A stretch of DNA of 64,000 bases, taken from assembly GCA_002104935.1 (NCBI GenBank), contig MCGT01000001.1, forward strand, positions 558,001-622,000, given 5' to 3'. The position numbers were made by a program, and so were the translations under genes. The stretch's first letter is position 1; every line of letters starts with the position of its first letter. Source of the DNA: Hesseltinella vesiculosa. Lineage: Eukaryota; Mucoromycota; Mucoromycetes; Mucorales; Cunninghamellaceae. Below, piece by piece: positions 44,305 to 54,600 of this stretch. The notes beneath the pieces are model-generated. The model saw nothing but the letters and a program-made list of their open reading frames with translations, ran no database searches and had not been told where the DNA came from.

Positions 44305-46900
44305 ATGATCATCCTGCTCGCTTACGTTCATGTCTTTACAGCATGGTTGACATGGGCAGCAGGTCAGTCCATGACCATTGAAGCAGCATTGGATTGACAA
44401 AGCATGCATCTCATTTCCTTTTTTTTCTCTTTGTTCTAGGTCAGGATATGGCAGGCACGGTGAACCCCATGATATATACAGACATGATCAACTGGCCATG
44501 CTCCCGTTTGCTTAATAGTACTAGTACCATCGGATGCAGCAGTAAGCGATTTGCATCTCTGCTTTATCACCGGCATTCTTACTTTTCTCTTTTCTTTTGT
44601 GCAGCTCGCCAAACTGGGAGCGGTGTTCTCTTCCTAGTCAACAGCCAAGTCGACATTGACAGCTTTGTAGAAATGTCGCTGGACGACTCATTTGCCCTTG
44701 TTATTCCTTACCCTCTATTGACCATGTAAGCTTCATTGCCCTGCTTGTGATCATTCTTTTTCAACTAATGCGCCTTCCCCTCTTCAGGGACAATATCGCC
44801 AACTTGGAGAAGACAGGTCGCGTTACAGGGCTACTTGCTACTTTTGGAACCGCCCCCATCACCAACGCAAACATGCACCAATCACCGGACGAGAACAATC
44901 CTAACCATGCCTTTGGGCTGTATGCATCCGATCCAAATGCCTACGTCTGGAATCCTCAGGTAAAAGAAGAAGACGCGTCGCCAATGCTGATCCGACTGAA
45001 ATATTGTAGGGTACAGCCTTGGCCCACACCAACTTCCCATTTCCAATTTTTGGTGTGGAGCCTTACGATACCAACTCAACCATCATTTACAACAATATCA
45101 TGACAGTATGGTCAAAGGGGCGGGGTTGCGCAGATGGCTGATCGACCTTGTCTCTCTTCTCTGCTTTCGATAGGCCGCGCAGCAAAACCAACAACGCCAG
45201 TACAGCCAATACCCATTGCAAGCTGTGGATTTTAGTGCGTTTATGTGGGCAGCCATGGATTCCTCAACATGTTTGCGAAGAGGATGGTGTATGCCGGTGG
45301 GAGGGATGTCTGTTTATTCCACACCGTCTCTCAATTTACAAGCCGATGACCAGAAGCCTATTGTTGTCTTGACTGCTGCCATGGACAGCAACTCCTTGTT
45401 CCATGATTTAACTGTTGGTGTGGGGACGGCTCTGTCGGGTCTTGTTACACTGCTAACCGTAGCTGACACCCTCAGCAAGGTAAGAAATCAACTGCACAGC
45501 GAAAAGATGGGGTCTGACCTTTCTTATGGATTTCATCGTCGAGCAGCAACCTGCCATTGCCAATGGAAACAAACACGTATTGTATACCGCCTTTGCAGCT
45601 GAGCCTTGGGGGTTTGCAGGGTCAAAGCGCTTTTTACAAGATATCACTCAGCCGTTCGTGTGCACGAATGGCTCCCGATCAACCTCATGCCCGTACGATA
45701 ACTCGCCATGCTCATTGCCGTGCGTTCAAAACCTCGACTTCAAACGCATCAATGTAAATCAAATCGACACTGTGATCGAGTTTGGCTCGCTCGGCAATGG
45801 CCTGCAGGATACTGGCCTTTGGGCACACGTGGATGATGAGAATCTCAGCGGCCCGTTGGTCCAGCATCTCCAGTCTTACAACAACCAGACCAACATCTCG
45901 CTCCAGCCTGCTTATGCCGACGGTGTACATCGACGCCTTCCTCCAAGCAGTGCGATGTCCTTTTTGAGCCACAAGTCCAATATCAAAGCCGCGGTTTTGA
46001 CTGAATACCAATCACAGCTTCCTAGGTAATGAATGTGTCCATGAAAAAGGAGCGGCGAGCACGAATTTATTTTCCTTTATAGCTACTACAATAGCGATAT
46101 GGACGACCAAATGAACCAGCAGACATTGTCCCTCAAGATTTGTGGACTTGCATCCTTGGTATCTCGAGCCGTGTTTGACGACATTGTTGGCAACTCGACC
46201 AATACTACTTCCTCGACACTCGCCGCCAATTGCACCTTGGTCCAAAATCTGCTGGGCTGTCTTGCCTCCAACTTTTCTTGTCCATTTATGCAGCACTATT
46301 TCAATGGTAAGAAGGACGAACCAACCTAGGATTTAGTGTTACTCACTCACGTGGGTCTTTAGTGTCCGACTTGGGCCGTGTCAGTCATTATTCATCCGTG
46401 TATACCTATAGCAACCCTCAGCCTCAATATATCCCTCGATTTGTCCACAGTTTCCTGGCACAAGTCACTGGCAGCGTCCCCAACCGAGCTGCCACCTGTT
46501 CCAGCATCTCAGATTGCCCAGCAGGCCAATACTGCCTTCTTCACCAGTGCACCGAGTCTCTGACAACCTACCACCCTGCGTATGGCACTGGTCTTGCCAT
46601 CGATGAAGCGTCTGGATCAACCTATATTGTTGACCCCACACAAGGCACTTACACTGAAAGCACGTATGTTTCTGAAAATGTTATAGCTGCAAAAGCGGTG
46701 ACTAACCACCCAATCCACTTTTCTTTTTTTTTTTTATCTATGCATGTAGATGGGACACGCCTGGGCTTCGGCTGTTTTTGGTGGTATCTCGAAAGCAGCA
46801 ATACGCAGAGATGGTTGTAGGGGTGTTGTGGACTCTTCTTAGCCTTGCGGTAGTGTTTACCAGTAGACGTTTTGTTAAGCGACGGTTCAAGCAAGAATAA
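44305..46900 (+). CDS. NCSTN: Nicastrin, gamma-secretase complex subunit
   Basis: Type I membrane glycoprotein and ectodomain gatekeeper of the presenilin gamma-secretase protease. Ten exons: 44305-44362, 44440-44541, 44605-44725, 44788-44959, 45010-45105, 45174-45479, 45547-46025, 46083-46306, 46363-46663, 46750-46900; 669 aa (human about 709). Signal peptide MIILLAYVHVFTAWLTWA. Nicastrin marks: PCSRLLNSTSTIGCS near the N-terminus, VLFLVNSQVDIDSF, then the aminopeptidase-like core with PIVVLTAAMDSNSLFHD and LYTAFAAEPWGFAGSKRF, matching the animal region around GEAFDYIGSSR. There are many N-glycosylation sequons and a Cys-rich late ectodomain. A single C-terminal transmembrane helix (VVGVLWTLLSLAVVFTS) and short basic tail close the protein. 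Exon 1 uses a weaker GTCAGT donor; the acceptor of exon 7 could be 3 nt earlier. Confidence 0.92.
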
Positions 46901-47164
46901 AAAAGCTGCCTGTAACAGGGGGGCCCTGTCAAAAAAAAAAAAAATAGGAAGATCTCGTCAACGGACTGGAATGACACAGACAGTGGAACTTTTCCGCAAC
47001 GCTTCTTGTGGGTTTCGCGTTTTGATTGGTGTGCAGACGATTTTCTTCGGATAACGTGACTGAATGCACATTGCCATCGTGAAGACGGCAATAGCGAGAT
47101 TCTCATTAGAGATGGAAATGGGAGGAGTTCGCCTGAATGGTCCAATGAGGAAGGCAGCCTGGCC
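46901..47164. other. Intergenic: nicastrin 3' flank up to transposon insertion site
   Basis: About 260 bp of A/T-rich sequence without a recognised gene. It ends at the left target-site duplication of the TIR element. Confidence 0.5.
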
Positions 47165-47174
47165 AACTCTCGCA
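47165..47174. repeat. Target-site duplication, left copy
   Basis: AACTCTCGCA directly before the left TIR, identical to 49173-49182 directly after the right TIR. Confidence 0.93.
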
Positions 47175-47366
47175 AAAAAGAGTAGGCACAAGACAGAATT
47201 CACGGGAATTCATGTTACGCAGAGCCAAAAATCACCCAATAAAATCATTCTCCTCTTTTTAGTAATTTCATCTATCCTCACCTCCCCGGGTTTCTTATCA
47301 ACCAATGCCCATTTATCCATTTATCCTCACCTCTTCAATTCTTCTTTTGTCATCTGGCTATGAATC
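47175..47366 (+). repeat. Left terminal inverted repeat
   Basis: 192 bp, mirrored by 48981-49172. Differences seen: T for A in GAATTCACGG versus GAATACACGG near the outer end, and CTATGAATC versus CTTTGAATC at the inner end. Confidence 0.93.
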
Positions 47367-47435
47367 GTAAACAAAAAGCCAAAAAAAAAAAAACAAAAAA
47401 AAAGCGATTTCCCCTTTTCTTTTTTTTATGAACAA

Positions 47436-48861
47436 CTACATTTGCATGGTATACCTTGAGCTACCGTTCCAGGTACGTGGCGTATTGTTCGCTCTCCTTG
47501 AGCGTCGAACTTCTTCTAAATAGCGATCAATGTCATCAGACGCCAAAGCTTCATCGAATGGAGAGACTTGATCGCTTGGCAGGTGCTGTCGCATTTGACG
47601 AGACAATCTTTCGAAGTATGTGTCCTCGCTACGCTTGCGCTCATTGATCCGATCTTGCTCCTGCTGGATTTGCCTTTGACGTTCTCTTGATTCACGCATT
47701 GAAGTTTCGAGTCTCTCAACTAACTCTTCGTTGCTGGGCTGCCTTGGCTCGACACGTCGGCGCGTTCGTGGAACTGGGCTTGTCGATTCACCACCATCGT
47801 CATCAGTATCATCTATCACAATAACGTTGCTCGCTGGTGAGCTCGGGTGTGGTCGCCTATGTAGTTGAGGAGACTGGTGTAACAAGGTGCTAGGAGAGAC
47901 AGTGATGGAAGAAGGGACGTAAGGCCGACGACGCGGTGGTATGACAAGGACATCATCATCGACGTTTGGAGATCTCAAAGGAAGGGGCGGCTGGTTGGGA
48001 GATGTGCGAGGCGAAACAGAGATTCGATGAGTCGGAGGACTTGGAATGGCTCGGAAGTCGACTGGTGGCGACCTTGGTCGAGAAACCTCAAGATCTGCGG
48101 CTGGATTAACTAAAATATCAAGGTTGCCGATTTCAATGAACATAAATCGAGGGGCACTGTCATGCTGGAAATAAAAAGAAGCGCTTGAGTTTTTTTTTTT
48201 TTTAAGGGTATTTCTTACGGGAATGAGCTTAACATAAGGCGCGGAATGGTTTCTGGTAATGACATATCTTCTAGGAGTTAAGTGTCCCTGAGAATTTCCT
48301 AGATGACGGCTACGGTGCACGAGATGCTTGCACAGAAGGAAGCGGCTATGTATAAAGTAAGGGCAGCCGCATACCCAGCTAGCAGGGTCCGTTTGGTAAA
48401 GGGCATATCGATTGTTTTGCACCGGCCTTGACATCAAGTCCTTCCATTCATTTCGAAATTGGCCCTCCCATTCTGGAAGTACTTGGCGTGTAGCAATCTT
48501 CTGATTGAATGGGAAGGTGCATGTTGACAGGTAGAGTTCTGTTTTCGCTGAATTGGGAGTAAAAATCAGAAAAGTCGTCCCAGTCAAGCATAGCTTCAGG
48601 AGGAGGAGTACGCTGATCGGTAGCCTTGTTTCGACAGCGGATGCAAGTACGATACCAGCACCTACGGCCTTCAAACTCGATCAAGGCTCGCTTACTTTTG
48701 CAATCAGAACAATGAGCAAGTGGTGCTGCTGCAGAGGTTGACTGAATCAAGCGTGGATGAGGTTCAGTTAGAGGAAAGTTGTTGTTTCCATCTGTATTTT
48801 CATGTCGAATGAATCTTTCAATTGTAGAGTTAACTAAGCGTCCAATGTTGCGAGAAGTCAT
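47436..48861 (-). CDS. SWIM zinc-finger protein of the TIR element (apparent frame change)
   Basis: Minus strand from ATG 48861 to the stop at 47436. The first part (to about 48500) has a Cys-x2-Cys...Cys-x2-Cys cluster in HCSDCKSKRALIEF and RTCIRCRNKA, a likely zinc ribbon. After a one-base frame change near 48500-48515 the protein continues with RQVLPEWEGQFRNEWKDLM and a SWIM finger, CGC-x10-CKH (WVCGCPYFIHSRFLLCKHLV). A GT-AG intron at 48218-48165 follows, then a Pro/Ser/Arg-rich stretch, an acidic IVIDDTDDDGGE motif and a Glu/Arg-rich coiled coil ending near YTMQM. The frame change is either a one-base indel that breaks the gene or an unusual 28-nt intron. SWIM fingers bind DNA or protein; a role in recognising element ends is inference. 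No DDE transposase core is visible. Confidence 0.75.
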
Positions 48862-48980
48862 TTAAAGAACTGCTTGTTTAAAATTATTGGGAAGAAAAAA
48901 GAGTAAACGATTCAGCTAGTTTGAAAGTATTGGGAAGAAAAAAAGTAAACGATTCAGCTTGTTTCAAAAAAAAAGTAAAA

Positions 48981-49172
48981 GATTCAAAGCCAGATGACAA
49001 AAGAAGAATTGAAGAGGTGAGGATAAATGGATAAATGGGCATTGGTTGATAAGAAACCCGGGGAGGTGAGGATAGATGAAATTACTAAAAAGAGGAGAAT
49101 GATTTTATTGGGTGATTTTTGGCTCTGCGTAACATGAATTCCCGTGTATTCTGTCTTGTGCCTACTCTTTTT
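48981..49172 (-). repeat. Right terminal inverted repeat
   Basis: 192-bp counterpart of the left arm. Just inside it (48885-48990) lie about three imperfect copies of a short repeat containing AGTAAACGATTCAGCT. Confidence 0.93.
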
Positions 49173-49182
49173 AACTCTCGCA
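49173..49182. repeat. Target-site duplication, right copy
   Basis: AACTCTCGCA, identical to the left copy. It lies 132 bp before the ACADSB start codon, so the element sits in that gene's promoter region. Confidence 0.93.
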
Positions 49183-49314
49183 TGTGATGGCCACTAATGT
49201 TTTTTTTTCCAAATCAGCGCCGCTTGTTTTTTTCTTTTGTTCCTGGTTTTTTTTTTTTTTTCTTCTCTCTCAACTGTTTTTTCTCTCCACCCCTCTCAGT
49301 AATCAGATTCAATC

Positions 49315-51240
49315 ATGTTCCGCTCTGCCCTTCGTGCCTCCAACATTGCTTCTCGTTCTTTCACTAAGAGGTAAAGTCATTGATGTCCAATTTTATGAAT
49401 TACAAGAGATGCATCCCTTTAATGTGGAACGTGGGAAAGAATTAGCTGAATTCACACGTCAAACTCACGTCTCCCTCTTTTAAGAACCTTTACGCAATCG
49501 ACCATTGCCCGCGCTATTGCCCCAGCTTCGCTGCGCAACTTCACTGATGAAGAACTCATGCTGAAGGATGCCGGTAAGTGCCAAAAGATGCTGCATGTAG
49601 AGTTTTCTAGCGAGATGGCTGACATGAAACGTGATTGCTCTCCTCTCTTTATATGACAGTGGCTCGCTTTGCTCAAGATGTCATCAAGCCCAAGGTTGCT
49701 GAAATGGACGAAAAAGAAGTCATGGACAAAGCTGTCATTGATGGTCTGTTTGAACAAGGTGTAAGTTTTGAGGCTGTGTCCGCGGCTTTGCGGGTTGGAA
49801 GCTCATTCGTGCTTTTTCTTGTAGCTGATGGGGATCGAAACTGAAGATGAATACGATGGTGCCAACTGCTCCTTTACCTCTGCCATTATCACCATCGAAG
49901 AATTGGCCAAGGTTGATCCTTCTGTCAGTGTGATGTGCGATGTCCAAGTAAGCAGCCATACTCGATCGAATGCCATGCAGAAGCTCATCTTTCATTTGTA
50001 TTTCATAGAACACTTTGGTTGGCACTGTTGTGCGCAAGTATGGTAGCAAGGATCTGAAGGAGCGCATCTTGCCTCGCTTGGCCACTAACACCGTTGGCTC
50101 CTTCTGTTTGTCCGAAGCTGGCTCTGGTACCGACGCCTTTGCTCTGCAAACCCGCGCCGAAGACAAGGGCGACCACTACTTGTTGAACGGTTCAAAGGTA
50201 AATCAGTCAGCGCCAGAGCCTGGTGTATTAGTTGCACGTTCATGGAATTGCTTTATTTTACTGTGTAGATGTGGATCACCAACTCTGGTGAAGCTGATGT
50301 CTTTTTGGTGTTTGCCAACGTGTACGTATCTACCGGATAGGCGTAGTGAAAAGCCGGCCTTTCTCAACTCACCCTGTCTTTTTTTTTTTTTGTCAAGTGA
50401 TCCTTCCAAGGGCTACAAGGGCATCACCTGTTTCGTTGTTGACAAATCCATGGGTGTCAAGGTTGCCAAGAAGGAAAGCAAGGTAAACTGAGGAGCTAGC
50501 GGAGATCATAATCGAGCTCCGATATTGACGACCGTCTTTCACTTTGACTTGATTCCAGCTGGGTATTCGCGCTTCCTCTACCTGCGTCTTGAACTTTGAC
50601 GATATCAAGGTGCCCAAGGAAAACGTTCTCGGTGAAGTTGGCAAGGGTTACAAGTATGCTATTGAAATCTTGAACGAAGGTCGCATTGGTATCGCTGCTC
50701 AAATGCTTGGTTTGGCCCAAGGCTGTTACGACATTGCCATGCCCTACATCTTTGAACGCAAACAATTCAACACTCGCATTGCTGACTTCCAAGGCATGCA
50801 GCACCAATACGCTCAAAGTAAGGGAACGGGACAAGCGGAAACCTGTCGGCTTACAGTTTTTTTTTCTTTGATTCTTTGTGATAACCAGTTGCCATGGAAA
50901 TCGAAGCTGCCCGTTTATTGACTTACAACGCTGCCCGCATGAAGGAAGAAGGTCACAACTTTGTCAAGGAAGCTGCCATGGCTAAGCTGTATGCCTCTGT
51001 TGTCGCTGAAAAGGCTGCCAGCAAGGCTATCGAATGGTGCGGTGGTGTTGGTTTCACTCGCGAACTCGGCGTTGAAAAGTTCTACCGTGATGCTAAGATC
51101 GGCGCTATCTACGAAGGTAAAAGAGTCAGCAAAAAGCAGGGAAGCAGAAGCCTCATATTATTATTCTTCCCCTCGAATCAGGCACCAGCAACATTCAACT
51201 GCAAACCATCGCCAAGTTGATCGCCAACGAATACAAATAA
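49315..51240 (+). CDS. ACADSB: Short/branched-chain acyl-CoA dehydrogenase, mitochondrial
   Basis: FAD enzyme oxidising 2-methyl-branched and short-chain acyl-CoAs in the mitochondrial matrix (isoleucine breakdown). Ten exons: 49315-49370, 49485-49573, 49660-49760, 49825-49947, 50009-50197, 50269-50321, 50398-50482, 50559-50817, 50889-51116, 51182-51240; 413 aa, the usual length. It starts with a basic Ser/Arg presequence ([19 protein letters not shown]). Family marks: [24 protein letters not shown], the FAD-contact [46 protein letters not shown], and the [16 protein letters not shown] block whose Glu in IYEG is the catalytic base. The close match along the whole length to animal ACADSB makes this assignment specific within the ACAD family. 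The 5' flank is cut by a transposon 142 bp upstream. Confidence 0.96.
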
Positions 51241-51649
51241 TTCCTCTGCCTCTAGATTTGTAAAAAAAAAATAAAAAATGTTATATAATAAATAGTGTGA
51301 CCCTTGGAAAGCATCATCTACGTGCCTCCAAATGAACATCTGTTAGGTTTGACTCCTTTCATTCACTCTGCCAAAATTCCATTGCTCATGATTGGTCCTT
51401 GCCTTCAGCCCACTGTTGGCAAGGGGAACTCGACTTGAAACGCCGCACGCTGAGAATCATCGCGCCTTTTTGATTCCAATTTGTCCTAGAGTTTGCTACA
51501 GCGGATAGATTGACATGGCACATCCTATGCCTCTCAAATTTTTGGAGATGCGACTGTTTCTTGATTATTCTGGGTGACGAGAGCAAGGGCAGTGCCAAGG
51601 CGATCGGGGTTCAGCAGAACGCTACTTTATTTTTGTCAAGTGAGGAAAT
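51241..51649. other. Intergenic between convergent genes
   Basis: About 410 bp holding the two 3' UTRs. AATAAA-like signals lie near 51288. Nothing else recognised. Confidence 0.5.
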
Positions 51650-54600
51650 TTAGCTTGGAGGAGCGAGGGTCAACTGTTGTTGCCGCCATTGTATTTGTTT
51701 GGTGTATTCATAAAGACAGATAGATCCAGTGACATGCACATTCAGAGAACGGGTAATGCCATATTGCGGAATTTCGATGCATTGATCCAGCAACCGCAGC
51801 AGATGAGCAGGCACGCCTTCTTTTTCTTTGCCGAGCAATAATACACACTTGTCAGGGAATTCGTACTCGCCAAGCTTCACGCTGTTGGTGGTTTGCTCCA
51901 TGCCGCACAAGACGTATCCTTCTTGCTTCTTTTCCAAGAGGAATCCTTCTAGGTCATCCGTCCTGACTTCCGACATGGGCATCCATTTCTATAGCATCGA
52001 GAGAGGAAGTGAGAAAAGTTCACCGGAGTAATTTTATTCCATACCTCTGACGATACGCTGATGGATGCAAAGTAAGGGTCATCCTTGACCTAGTTCAATC
52101 AGTCCGAATAAAATAATAAAAGTCAGCAAGATCAGCGTTCTTTTTTTTTTTTTTTTTACCTTCAACGAGTGAACCACTAATTCGGAAGCATTAAAGATTT
52201 CACAGGTTCGACACAGACCAGCCAAATTGGGGATGCGGTCAACCAAGCTTGCCACCACAATGATTTCATTACGTCGTTTCTAACCAAGACAAGAAAAAAA
52301 AATCAGTCTCGAGTGGCTCTTCGGCATTGCCCTGGTAGCCAACCTTTTCGGTCACCAAAGCTTTCGTCAAGTCAATGTCAGTTTCCAGCATCACTTCCCA
52401 AGGCGTAATTTTCTTTTGGTAGGACTCGTCCAGGATGTCTTTCCCTTCTTCGCTAGGTTGCATACCAGGGAGCTGTTCTACAGGATCGGCCGAAGAATAC
52501 AGAGATTGACGGTCAGGGTTACTAAACGGACATTGGGCAATAGGCTCTTTGTTCACGCGCAAGAAGGCCCTCTAAAAAAGTGACGCATGAGTGTCATTGT
52601 ATTCTTGTGGAACGACTGGACTTACCGAGCCAATACGTTCATTATGAGCAATGCTAAAGACGTGCAAGAATTCTCGGAAGATAAATTCCAGGTTGAAGTC
52701 TTTGACGGGGTCAAAGTGGGCAAGGTAGTACTGTTCCTGCATCCTGTCCTTCATTTTCACATAATCCGGGTGCACTTGTGCAAAGCGGTTGATGCCTTGG
52801 ACAATTGGGTTACTGTCCAACCCATGGGAGTACCCTCTAAAATAAAGGAGGTGTTAGCTAGCTTTCATTGACAAAGTACCTGGTCACTTGCCTTTCCTGG
52901 CACATCTGCCAATTCTTTTCCCAAGCTGTAAAAGCATACAGCCGCACAGTGTAATGATTTGGAATCAGCCAAGGGGCAAGCAAAACAAAGATCTAAAAAA
53001 AAAAAAATCGGAACAGCGGCATGAGGGATAAGACCAGACACAAAAATTTCATGCTTGTACCTTGTCAAAGTATTCGCCAGCGACCGCTTGATCTAAATGG
53101 GCACCAAGTGATATACAAACTGTCAAGATCGAGACAGCTAGAGAAGGTTTGTTGTCAGCCTTTTCCAGTTCGCGGTAAAGTATAGGAAGCTGTTCAGGGA
53201 AGATCAGGAAGAGACGCATGATAATCCACTTTCAAAAAAAAATAAAAAAATAATGGTGAGCGTCAGGGTCTCCGCTGAACTACCTGGCAGGGTGTGGCAA
53301 GGTAGACTTACTTCCATATAAACTCTGACAGAGATATTGGTTTCCTTATGAGTAAAGACCAGGATGCGGTTGATGTAATCGGCAGCTTGGTCACTGTTGA
53401 CAAATCGGAGGAGGAGCAAAATGGACATCCAAGAGCGCACTTTGAACCTGTACACGGCGGTGTTGATGTAAACAGTCTCGTAGTATTCAGGTTTATCATT
53501 CATTTCCATCAGGTCGTTCATGATCTTGATGGCAATTTCTCTATGCTGTTCATTGTCGATATCCAATCGTAGAATCAGATCATTCATCATCACACGGACA
53601 ACGTAGTCATTTTGATTCAGGAGCATGGCAGCCGATCTGTTCCAAAGAGATAATGGCGTTAAGTGTCCAGCGTTTGTAGGTCAACTGCCTATGTGCTTAC
53701 CCATCCGTCTTGGCAAGGGTCTCTGGTGAGGCTAGTTTACGATACATGGCGGCATCAAGCTTTTGGTCTTCCCTATCACGTAGCGGGCCAAAGGTCAAGA
53801 GCCTGGCAATTTCCTTGGTATAGAGCAGCATCGAGGCATTTGCTTGAGGAGAATGAGAAGACCAAAATTCATGCAGCACAACTGTCATGTCATGGACAAT
53901 AAAGGGTCGCCAGTCACCAATATCTAAAATTGTGTCAATGACCTATTGGAAGAGAAGCAGGTGAGTGTGTTTTAGAGTGTCACAGCGCGCTGTACCTTTT
54001 TCACTGGACCATCCTTGCGGTTCAGCTCGGGATCACACAGGAGACGCGGTTGAATGATCATGTTGATAATACCACGAATCAAGACAGGGAACACCTTGGA
54101 GCTCTGTAGGTACTCATTCAGAACAGTGCTTGCATAGGTTACAGCCATGTTGATCACTTCCACGTCCTTTTCCCAAGGCAGACTCAGCAACACACCCATG
54201 CAGTTGATGATTGCCTCGGCGCCAATGTCCGACGCGCTTTCCAGCTGGTCAAGAGCTTCGGAGAAGACAGCCGAAGGATCAAAAGGTAGCTTGTCTTCTT
54301 TGTCTTTGTATCCCTATGATAAAGTGGCCAATCAATATCAAGTAGTCATGCTTGCAATCTGCATTTACCTGGATCGTGTACCGCACCATCGCTTCCAAAC
54401 ATTCCCATTTGTAGCGCATGAAATTAGACATGGAGTCGCCCCAGATCCGGAGTCGGACCAGATCAGGCACACGCTTCAATGGCAGATTGGCCACAAAGTC
54501 AAGCGAGGGAGAAACCAACGGAAGGCAGTCCACATTCAATTCCATCGCCAGCTTGTAGACATATGCCAGGGTTCGCAAGTGCGTCACTTTAGCCAGTTCC

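Larger units (their letters stand above)
47175..49172. mobile_element. 1,998-bp TIR transposon with 10-bp target-site duplication, Mutator-like
   Basis: Both ends are 192-bp inverted repeats that begin AAAAAGAGTAGGCACAAGAC. Immediately outside each end is the same 10-mer, AACTCTCGCA (47165-47174 and 49173-49182), a perfect target-site duplication that fixes the boundaries. A 9-10 bp duplication plus long TIRs is characteristic of the Mutator (MULE) superfamily. The interior holds one minus-strand gene for a SWIM zinc-finger protein; SWIM fingers occur in MULE transposases, but no DDE catalytic core is present. The arms differ at about two positions, which suggests recent insertion. It lies between nicastrin and ACADSB. 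Confidence 0.93.
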
